Source of the DNA: Nitrospirota bacterium
GTDB taxonomy: Bacteria > Nitrospirota > Nitrospiria > Nitrospirales > UBA8639
Length of the DNA stretch: 5,122 nucleotides
Direction: 5' to 3'
NCBI GenBank assembly: GCA_003233615.1
Contig: QIMB01000444.1
Span: 1 to 5,122, forward strand
In this document: one piece after another, positions 1-5,122 of the stretch
How positions within the stretch are numbered: position 1 is the stretch's first letter
Layout of the letters: each line of letters opens with the position of its first letter
Program-made: the position numbers and the translations under genes
The notes under the pieces: model-generated
What the model was told of the DNA's origin: nothing
Database searches by the model: none
The model's input: the letters and a program-made list of their open reading frames with translations, nothing else

Positions 1-43
1 GTCCTACTCTATTCCATCAAAATCAGAGTTACTCTTTCCCGTC

Positions 44-68
44 ATTCCCAACATTTATTATTGGGAAT
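44..68. repeat. Short palindrome ATTCCCAA...TTGGGAAT
   Basis: A perfect 8-bp inverted repeat (44-51 with 61-68) with a 9-nt loop, preceded by CCCGTC. It resembles the common dispersed REP-like unit with a CGTCATTCCC start and a GGGAATC end. No T-run follows, so a terminator role is weak. Confidence 0.5.
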
Positions 69-95
69 CTATCTTTGTTCTGTTGAATGTTATAT

Positions 96-286
96 GCCGG
101 GTTTCGGCCCGGCAGCCGATCTACTTTTGTTTCGCAAAAGTAGCCAAAACCATGTTGGCTGTGGTGTGGCCCTTTGGGTTCCCTGCGCGGTTCGCCGGCT
201 CCGGCGGCGCGCAAACTCGCTACGCTCAGACAGTGCGCGCCTTTCTCCGGTTCCGGCTGCACGGCTCGGCCATACCACCAAGCCAG
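96..286. repeat. Highly structured repeat-like element
   Basis: This GC-rich stretch is full of complementary segments: GCCGGG/CCCGGC (96-101 with 108-113), a perfect 9-bp hairpin CTACTTTTG/CAAAAGTAG (121-129 with 135-143, loop TTTCG), a 17-bp long-range stem (155-171 with 268-286, one G-T at 166/273, one G-T at the outer end and a 2-nt bulge at 279-280), and inside it GCGCGC plus ACT pairing (207-217 with 232-240, 2-nt bulge). Every frame is open for some distance. The minus frame contains ALSERSEFA and the plus frame LLLFRKSSQNHVG, peptides I associate with spurious ORFs of dispersed bacterial repeats. I therefore call it a structured dispersed repeat, possibly transcribed, and not a gene. 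The boundaries are estimates. Confidence 0.6.
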
Positions 287-555
287 GAGAGCTTGCAGAA
301 GCAGGAAGTTCCTTAATCCTAGAATATTGGCATCTAGGTCATGTTCTGTGTTTCCGTTCGGCAGCTGAGCTTATTGCCTTGTGCATCTTGAAGAGCGTAC
401 TTATCCATTGCTTTGTCTCGAAGAGCGAAACCTTTGTGTGGAGGTAAGAGGACCCAAAACCATTTACACTAAGCCTGCGTTATCAACCAGTGTTGATGTA
501 AACCATGGACTAATGGACCAACCCGCGGTGCATAAAACAAGGTCCACAAAACAAT
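287..555. other. Intergenic stretch with no supported gene
   Basis: I see no gene, tRNA or intrinsic terminator here. Small structures only: CCTAGA/TCTAGG (318-323 with 333-338), the near-identical 12-mers TCTTGAAGAGCG (386-397) and TCTCGAAGAGCG (416-427) 30 nt apart, ATCAAC/GTTGAT (482-487 with 492-497), and TGGACC/GGTCCA (514-519 with 541-546) just beyond the stop of the 91-aa gene. The last could help end its transcript, but the stem is short and lacks a clear T tract. The plus-strand frame crossing 381-680 overlaps the two-CxxC gene antiparallel and shows no domain. Confidence 0.5.
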
Positions 556-831
556 TTATATGGAAACTCGTTTGGCTAAGCGGGAGGTGTTTTTGTTGCA
601 TCGAGGACAAACGTGTGTTTCTTGGTCGAGTGCCCACCCTTGCATTGAAAAATTCTTGGCGGCTTTTTGAAGGTTTTTAGCATTACCAATGGTTTTACTG
701 TTTGCGGAGACGGTGCCTTTATCCCGGCAATATTTGCATAGTAGTTCGAAACGTAGGCCTCCAGTTCCGGTGCCTACAAATTTATTTATATGTGGTTTAA
801 GGTCTTCCTGGGAAGCTTTAGGAAATATCAT
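556..831 (-). CDS. Small two-CxxC (zinc-ribbon-like) hypothetical protein
   Basis: I do not recognise the family. The 91-aa product has two CxxC pairs, CKYC (C32, C35) and CPRC (C75, C78), 40 residues apart, as in a treble or zinc ribbon where four Cys bind one zinc. Between them is a basic, helical-looking stretch (KTIGNAKNLQKAAKNFSMQGW). The N terminus has a Gly-rich turn (FVGTGTGGLRFELL) leading into the first CxxC. It is probably a cytoplasmic nucleic-acid- or protein-binding protein. The ATG at 831 is 12 nt after the CDF stop on the same strand, with an in-frame TAA 15 nt upstream, so the start can hardly lie further upstream. No Shine-Dalgarno is visible, so translation may depend on re-initiation after the CDF gene. 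The patterned cysteines argue for a real gene, but length and the missing ribosome site leave doubt. Confidence 0.6.
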   Translation of the reverse strand: MIFPKASQEDLKPHINKFVGTGTGGLRFELLCKYCRDKGTVSANSKTIGNAKNLQKAAKNFSMQGWALDQETHVCPRCNKNTSRLAKRVSI

Positions 832-843
832 TGGAGGCAGTTT

Positions 844-1800
844 TTAGTGATGATGGGTGTGGGGGAGGGCGGGTTCTTGTGATGTTTCGTTTGTGAGATG
901 GTTGAGGTTGCAGTGGAGGACATTCGTTTCGGGGCATTCGGTTTCCAATTGTATGGTTAGATGATGAATGCCAAATTGTGATGAGAGTAGGGCGTGGATG
1001 GGTTGGAGGAGTTGATCTTTTTCTGGCACGGTATCCGTATCGGCGAGGACGTGGCAGGTGAGCATGATAATTCTGGGCTCCACTGACCATATGTGCAAGT
1101 CATGCACTTTTTTGACTCCAGGGATAGATTCAATGCTTGTGACGATGGTTGACGTGTTGAGATGGGGTGGTGTGGATTCCAAGAGTATGTCGAGTGATTC
1201 CCGAAAGAGTGGCACGCTGCCCTTGATAATGACAACGACCAGCACCAAGCTAATCAGGGGATCGAGAATCGTGAGTTGCGTGAGAGCAATTCCCAGCCCA
1301 CAGAGAATCACGCCAACTGACATCCAGGCGTCCATCATCATATGAAGAAATGCCCCGCGAATATTCAGGTCATTTTTTGCTCCTTGCCGTAATAACCATG
1401 CCACTCCAAAGTTTGCCACCATACTGATTCCTGCAATTCCCATGACCCAAAGACCCGGGATATGTTCAATCGGATTCATCAGTCGGTAGACGGCAAATCC
1501 TGCAATAATGAGCCCAGAGCCCAGTAAGGTCAGGCTGTTAAGAAAGGCGGCAATGGTCCCGGCACGGTGGTACCCAAACGTGCGTTCTTCTGTTGCGGGT
1601 CGGCTTGCGAGGATATGGGCATATAAGGCTAATACGAGTGCGCCTTGGTCGATGAGATTATGGCTCGCATCACTGATGAGCCCAAGGCTGTTGGTCCAAT
1701 AGCCTCCAATAAACTCGGCGAGAATGATAATGCCGTTTAAAACGAGTCCGAGCTTGAGACGCTTCGTGAGGGGAGAAGGGGCGGCGGTAGAATGACTCAT
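844..1800 (-). CDS. Cation diffusion facilitator, CzcD/ZitB-like divalent metal exporter
   Basis: This inner-membrane antiporter of the CDF family would export Zn2+ or related divalent cations in exchange for protons. From the ATG at 1800 it is 318 aa, a normal length. Six hydrophobic segments lie at about 17-36, 41-64, 81-104, 116-138, 149-171 and 178-193. The transport site is visible: D44 and HNLID (H47, D51) in TM2, and HMMMD (H153, D157) in TM5. HxxxD in both helices is the zinc-type pattern. The cytoplasmic domain follows, with KVHDLHIWSV (about 231-240) and GIHHLTIQLETECP (about 277-290). The end is metal-ligand rich: C289, H296, C297 and the tail HTHHH. An in-frame TTG at 1839 would add 13 residues encoded by the heptad repeat, so I reject it. 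Neither start has a Shine-Dalgarno site. Cd, Co or Ni export cannot be excluded. Confidence 0.95.
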   Translation of the reverse strand: MSHSTAAPSPLTKRLKLGLVLNGIIILAEFIGGYWTNSLGLISDASHNLIDQGALVLALYAHILASRPATEERTFGYHRAGTIAAFLNSLTLLGSGLIIAGFAVYRLMNPIEHIPGLWVMGIAGISMVANFGVAWLLRQGAKNDLNIRGAFLHMMMDAWMSVGVILCGLGIALTQLTILDPLISLVLVVVIIKGSVPLFRESLDILLESTPPHLNTSTIVTSIESIPGVKKVHDLHIWSVEPRIIMLTCHVLADTDTVPEKDQLLQPIHALLSSQFGIHHLTIQLETECPETNVLHCNLNHLTNETSQEPALPHTHHH

Positions 1801-1807
1801 GGCCGAA

Positions 1808-1925
1808 GTGAGGAGTGAGAAGGTAGAAGTGAGAAGCAAAAAACAAGGAGTATAGAGTGAACAAGAAAAATTAATTTTCCGTTTCTACTTCCTTTGCTTC
1901 TCACTTCTACCTTTTTACTGCTCAC
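1808..1925. repeat. Inverted repeat of degenerate GTGAGAA heptads
   Basis: The arms 1808-1840 and 1893-1925 are complementary over 33 positions, with a perfect 21-bp core (1820-1840 with 1893-1913), two G-T pairs and one mismatch outside it. Each arm divides into four heptads. On the plus strand from 1808 these are GTGAGGA, GTGAGAA, GGTAGAA, GTGAGAA; on the minus strand from 1925 they are GTGAGCA, GTAAAAA, GGTAGAA, GTGAGAA. The 52-nt AT-rich centre holds the 12-bp palindrome AAAATTAATTTT (1867-1878). In the minus-strand transcript it would form a long hairpin between ytxH and the CDF gene. It has no T-run after the stem, so it is not a standard intrinsic terminator. A non-autonomous mobile repeat or a fold-back dispersed repeat is the likeliest explanation. 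Confidence 0.8.
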
Positions 1926-2248
1926 GAATCTTGATCATTGAATGGTGCTGTTGGTGAGGTTTTGACCGCTTGCTTTGTGGTATCCATGGCAGAATTGACT
2001 CGAGTGGCTGCATGCTTCATGGATTCTTTGGCTTCTTCGGACCATGCCTGCATGGCTTCTTTTGTTTGTGCGGCCATTTCAGAAAATTCGTCTTGTGCCG
2101 TTCTGGCACCACGGCTGATTCGGTGGCGGAGTTGTGAGCCAGATTCAGGCGTTAGCATGATGGCGGCGCCAGCACCTAATAAAAACCCAGCGATAAAAAC
2201 AAATGTATTGACAAATCCAGAATCTCCCTGTCCATTATTGTCGCTCAT
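1922..2248 (-). CDS. YtxH-domain membrane protein
   Basis: This 108-aa protein has the YtxH family layout: a short polar N terminus, one membrane segment at about 12-33 (FVNTFVFIAGFLLGAGAAIMLTP), the characteristic small-residue turn followed by TPESGSQLRHRI, then a long amphipathic helix (about 35-95) rich in Ala, Glu, Lys and Met that could form a coiled coil. YtxH-like proteins are general-stress-associated envelope proteins whose biochemical role is not settled. The start at 2248 is supported by AGGGGGA seven bases upstream. The upstream neighbour ends 19 nt away, so both probably belong to the treY operon. The stop TGA at 1922-1924 lies inside the outer arm of the heptad inverted repeat, so the last residues (FNDQDS) may have been shaped by its arrival. 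The family call is strong; a specific function cannot be given. Confidence 0.88.
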   Translation of the reverse strand: MSDNNGQGDSGFVNTFVFIAGFLLGAGAAIMLTPESGSQLRHRISRGARTAQDEFSEMAAQTKEAMQAWSEEAKESMKHAATRVNSAMDTTKQAVKTSPTAPFNDQDS

Positions 2249-2255
2249 CGTGACA

Positions 2256-2262
2256 TCCCCCT
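2256..2262 (-). promoter_or_regulatory. Strong Shine-Dalgarno for the YtxH-like gene
   Basis: AGGGGGA on the minus strand sits seven bases before the ATG at 2248, in the 19-nt gap after the 86-aa gene. It fixes the YtxH start and contrasts with the lack of any such site before the two genes further downstream. Confidence 0.6.
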
Positions 2263-2267
2263 GTGCG

Positions 2268-2528
2268 TTATGAATTGTGTTGATTATTTTTTGAAGCAGC
2301 CATCATCACCATCATTGCTCCCCCTAAACACACCCCTGAAGCAAATACTAAACTATAAGACAGACCGGTTCGGAGCTCTGGCCACGTGTCGAAGATCCGT
2401 GCCCATAGGGGAAGATCATCTGAAACATGGACATGACCTTCCCAGCCCAACTCTCCTTGAGGCATAGAATGTTCGGTCATTGATTCGTCATCAGGAGATC
2501 GGACAGTGTTGATATTGGTCACAGTCAT
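2268..2528 (-). CDS. Small single-pass membrane protein, translationally coupled to treY
   Basis: I do not recognise this 86-aa protein. It has an acidic, polar N-terminal part (about 1-50, with SPDDES near 11-16), a short WARIFDTWPELRTG stretch at about 42-55, and one hydrophobic segment at about 56-78 (LSYSLVFASGVCLGGAMMVMMAA) rich in small residues and Met, then a short polar tail. This pattern predicts a single membrane span near the C terminus with a soluble N-terminal domain. The ATG at 2528 is chosen because it overlaps the treY stop (ATGA) and has GGAG eight bases upstream. The internal ATG at residue 17 has no comparable ribosome site. It sits 19 nt before the YtxH-like gene, so the two are probably co-translated from the treY transcript. 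Function is unknown; expression seems likely, given the coupled start. Confidence 0.75.
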   Translation of the reverse strand: MTVTNINTVRSPDDESMTEHSMPQGELGWEGHVHVSDDLPLWARIFDTWPELRTGLSYSLVFASGVCLGGAMMVMMAASKNNQHNS

Positions 2529-5122
2529 GGCAGAGACTCCATTATAGCAAAAGGGAAATGTGAGAATACTGTGGCTACGGGTAATCCTACCACGTCTGCC
2601 TCATTTTGTGGAGCCACTATTTCTTGTGTGAAGACATTTCGAAAGGACAGGCTTTTCAGGTCAGATGGCAGGGAAATACGAGTTTGTCCCCAAGCCGTTT
2701 CTCCAAGTGGAAGTTGTGAAGGGTCAGGTATGAGTTGTGTCAAAAATCGTGGAAACAGCACGAGACAACACCTATTAGACTCGTGCCGTAGAAATCCACA
2801 GATATGTTCTGCTTGCTCTCCTTGAGTTTCCAATGGACGATAGGTTCCATGAAGAAAAAGGGAGGAGTGATTTTTTCTGTACTGTAGGGCTGTGAGAGTG
2901 AGAAACATTTTTATGAGGCCATTGTCGGCATGATGAAAGAGAAACTGTATACACTCAACAGGGTTCAGCTTTTGTTGGAGGTCTTGCAACTCAGTCAGAC
3001 GTTCTTGGTGTAGGGCATAGTCCACACGGCCACGGTTGTCTGGATCGACCAAGGTTAAATCCCAGAGTTCGGTGCCTTGGTATAAATCGGGAACGCCAGG
3101 AGCCAATGCTTTGATCAACACTTGAGATAATGAGTTATAGATGCCATAGCTCGCGATGCGGCGCTGGAACGGGAGAAAATTTTCTAAAAAAGCATTGTTG
3201 TCGGTTCGAGAAAGAATGCGAGCGAGAAATTTCACCACTGCCTGTTCATAGGGTTCATCAGGGTTGAGCCAACTGCTGGTCACTTTGGCTTCTCGCAAGG
3301 CTTTGACGATATAGGTTTGGAGGCGATTGAGAAATCGTGTATGGACTTCTTCTGAAAAAGAGCCATGCGGCCAGGCACCCAACAATGTTTGATAGATGAG
3401 ATATTCTTCATTTCGGCTTGGGACCAATTGTTCCTCAAGCCGATGCGTAGCTTTTTTGTTGAGACGATTCCATGTTCGTAACCGGTTGCGCCATTCCACA
3501 GGAATTTCAGAGAGGACATTGATTCGTGCGCGGACATCTTCGCTGCGTTTGGTGTCATGGGTGGATGTGGAAGAGAGACTCCATGGCCAATGTTCGGCGC
3601 GTTCTTGCATATAATGATGGAACTTTGAAATGGATATGCCGAAGTGTTGAGGTTCATTGCCTACTTCATTTAATGATGTCAGGCGGTTGTACTGATAGAA
3701 CGCGGTGTCTTCAACACTTTTGGCCGTGACTGGACTTGTCGTCTGTTGAAATTTCATGACAAAGGGACGAATGATTTCCCATTCCAACGGAGAAGAATCC
3801 TGTGGAGTATTCATGAGCAGGTCACGAATAAAATCAAATACTAAATTGCTAAGGGCGGGATTCCGGCGTTTGGCACGTGCCACAGCTAGCCGAATATAGG
3901 CGCGATCGCGATCGGTGACCGGTTCCTTGGAGTCGGGACGAATGTAGGTGCGATAGACGGGGAAGCAGGCAATGATTTCTCGGATAGCGTAAATCAAACT
4001 ATTGAGCGTATAGTCGCGAGAGCGGCGATTTTGTTCAGACAGTACATTGAGTTCGTGTCCTAACGCATTGATTTCTCCTGCCATCGAACTGGTCATAATG
4101 AGTTTTTTGCAGTGATAAATGAGTTCTTCATAGTGATACGGTTGTTTGGTGAAGCGGGTATAGATTTGCTCGAATTGCCGTTGATGTGAAGGTTGAACGA
4201 ACAGGTGGTTGAGGAGAGAAAGAAAGCCATATCCGGTGGTTCCATGAACCGGCCAATCGGGATTGAGTCGTTCGCCGGTGCCCAAGATTTTTTCGACTAA
4301 CAGATAGAAGACCCGTCCTCGGGAATCGGGTGAGACGTGAAAATGCTGGGCCGCCCATGTTTGCCATTGGTCGAGATAGCCCTGTGGATCGTACAGGCCA
4401 TCGACATGGTCAATTCGCAATCCGGTAACAGCACCTGATGCAACGAGGTCAAAGATCTTTTGCTGGGCTTCTTGAAATACGGCAGGTTGCTCCATGCGAA
4501 TTGCTGCCAATTGATTGATATCAAAAAATCGTCGGTAATTAATCTCTTCACCAGCCACACGCCAAAAAGCCAATCGGTAGGCTTGATTGGAAACTAAATC
4601 ATCTAAAAGGTCAAAACTGCGAGGGGAGCCTTTGCGGCCATTGAGCATACGGAGATTGTCAGTAAGGAACTGTTGGAGGGGTTCATGTTCCGAGACGACG
4701 GACGAGAGACGTCGACGAATGACTTCTTTTTCCCGGTATCGTTCAGCAATGTGTTCCGGATCGGTTTCTGTTCGTAACGGCAAATGAGATAAGGCGGTGA
4801 TGATACTTTGATATTCTTGAAGATACGATGACGATTCCCCAAGCGTGGCAATGAGTTTGTCTTGGCGGAAGCTAAGCGCAATGGTCCATGTGGAAGGATC
4901 TAGTGGTAAGTGATGTTCATAGTAACGTAGATAGAGTTGTCCATCATGATAATGGAGAACGATTTCTTGATTTTCTAAAACGATCCCATATTGATCTCCT
5001 AAAATAGGGAGCAAGACGGTGTTCTTCAACTCGGGTTTGACCGGTGTCCAATCGATATCAAAAAATGTGGCGTAATGCGAGGAAGGACCATTTTCTAAGA
5101 CATCTTGCCACCACATATTGGC
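2525..5122 (-). CDS. treY: Maltooligosyltrehalose synthase TreY, 5' end outside the window
   Basis: TreY is a cytoplasmic GH13 enzyme (EC 5.4.99.15). It isomerises the terminal alpha-1,4 bond of maltodextrins to alpha,alpha-1,1, giving maltooligosyl trehalose, from which TreZ releases trehalose. Counting from the ATG at 5116, the family blocks are: WWQDVLENGPSSHYATFFDIDW at the start; RIDHVDGLYDP with the expected nucleophile D236; VEKIL with the expected acid E275; GTTGYG at 292-297; NVLSEQNRRSRDYTLNSL and IIACFPVYRTYI at about 357-392; VEDTAFYQYNRLTSLNEVG at about 468-486; STSTHDTKRSEDVRARINVLSEIP at about 516-539 with D521; and GVPDLYQGTELWDLTLVDPDNRGRVDYAL at about 674-702. The ATG at 5116 is internal: the frame stays open to 5122, and family members carry roughly 100 more N-terminal residues (strand one and the DIVPNH region). 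The stop TGA overlaps the next ATG. An Asp-to-Gly change at G297 is the only oddity seen. Identification is nearly certain. Confidence 0.98.
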   Translation of the reverse strand, partial: ANMWWQDVLENGPSSHYATFFDIDWTPVKPELKNTVLLPILGDQYGIVLENQEIVLHYHDGQLYLRYYEHHLPLDPSTWTIALSFRQDKLIATLGESSSYLQEYQSIITALSHLPLRTETDPEHIAERYREKEVIRRRLSSVVSEHEPLQQFLTDNLRMLNGRKGSPRSFDLLDDLVSNQAYRLAFWRVAGEEINYRRFFDINQLAAIRMEQPAVFQEAQQKIFDLVASGAVTGLRIDHVDGLYDPQGYLDQWQTWAAQHFHVSPDSRGRVFYLLVEKILGTGERLNPDWPVHGTTGYGFLSLLNHLFVQPSHQRQFEQIYTRFTKQPYHYEELIYHCKKLIMTSSMAGEINALGHELNVLSEQNRRSRDYTLNSLIYAIREIIACFPVYRTYIRPDSKEPVTDRDRAYIRLAVARAKRRNPALSNLVFDFIRDLLMNTPQDSSPLEWEIIRPFVMKFQQTTSPVTAKSVEDTAFYQYNRLTSLNEVGNEPQHFGISISKFHHYMQERAEHWPWSLSSTSTHDTKRSEDVRARINVLSEIPVEWRNRLRTWNRLNKKATHRLEEQLVPSRNEEYLIYQTLLGAWPHGSFSEEVHTRFLNRLQTYIVKALREAKVTSSWLNPDEPYEQAVVKFLARILSRTDNNAFLENFLPFQRRIASYGIYNSLSQVLIKALAPGVPDLYQGTELWDLTLVDPDNRGRVDYALHQERLTELQDLQQKLNPVECIQFLFHHADNGLIKMFLTLTALQYRKNHSSLFLHGTYRPLETQGEQAEHICGFLRHESNRCCLVLFPRFLTQLIPDPSQLPLGETAWGQTRISLPSDLKSLSFRNVFTQEIVAPQNEADVVGLPVATVFSHFPFAIMESLP
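2537..2540 (-). promoter_or_regulatory. Shine-Dalgarno for the 86-aa gene, inside the treY end
   Basis: GGAG on the minus strand lies eight bases before the ATG at 2528, within the last treY codons. Together with the ATGA stop/start overlap it supports the long start over the internal Met 17. Confidence 0.6.

Noticed and set aside
90..281. Minus-strand ORF of 63 aa containing ALSERSEFA
   Set aside because: This peptide type is what dispersed repeats of this kind give in translation; there is no domain and it lies wholly inside the structured element.
386..427. CRISPR-like repeat pair
   Set aside because: Only two imperfect short copies, no further units and no cas genes.
61..447. Plus-strand ORF of 128 aa through the structured element
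   Set aside because: Its sequence is a Leu/Arg/Ser-rich translation of palindromic repeat DNA, several other frames are also open there, and no domain or ribosome site is seen.
381..680. Plus-strand ORF of 99 aa with a repeated LEER motif
   Set aside because: It overlaps the two-CxxC gene antiparallel, has no recognisable domain, and its repeated motif comes from the 12-mer duplication.
1801..1839. N-terminal extension of the CDF protein from TTG
   Set aside because: The 13 extra residues (LLTSTFSLLTSA type) are the translation of the GTGAGAA heptad arm, and no Shine-Dalgarno precedes the TTG.
1808..1925. Intrinsic terminator after ytxH
   Set aside because: The stem is long but not GC-rich, the loop is 52 nt, and no T-run follows the 3' arm.
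5114..5116. True start codon of treY at 5116
   Set aside because: The ATG lies inside the conserved block before WWxDVLENG, the frame continues to the window edge, and the catalytic-domain N terminus would be missing.

Overview
All five supported genes lie on the minus strand and are transcribed from the right edge of the window towards the left. In transcription order they are: treY (maltooligosyltrehalose synthase, 5' end cut off by the window edge), a small single-pass membrane protein of 86 aa whose ATG overlaps the treY stop, a YtxH-like single-pass membrane protein of 108 aa, a cation diffusion facilitator (CDF) metal exporter of about 318 aa, and a small two-CxxC protein of 91 aa. The leftmost ~555 bases hold no convincing gene. 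They contain a small palindrome, a strongly self-complementary repeat-like element, and about 270 bases in which I see nothing functional.

The window looks like a Gram-negative chromosomal segment of moderate GC content. Gene content (TreY trehalose pathway, YtxH, CDF exporter) and the intergenic repeats would suit Nitrospirota or an environmental proteobacterium. There is no taxonomic marker here, so this is only a guess.

From 5122 to about 1922, treY, the 86-aa gene and ytxH are packed as an operon: a 4-nt ATGA overlap, then a 19-nt gap, with a recognisable Shine-Dalgarno before each small gene. TreY makes maltooligosyl trehalose from maltodextrin for the osmolyte trehalose. The two membrane proteins have no assigned role, but their coupling to treY suggests an envelope or osmotic stress context. 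From 1921 to 1801 there is an inverted repeat built of degenerate GTGAGAA heptads, which separates this operon from the CDF gene and supplies the ytxH stop codon. The CDF gene and the 91-aa gene follow with a 12-nt gap, making a plausible metal-related pair.

I see no complete new defence or mobile system. The most interesting signals are the heptad inverted repeat, the foldable element at 96-286, the small proteins attached to treY, the conserved-looking two-CxxC protein behind a metal exporter, and a GTTGYG sequence in TreY where GTTGYD is expected.
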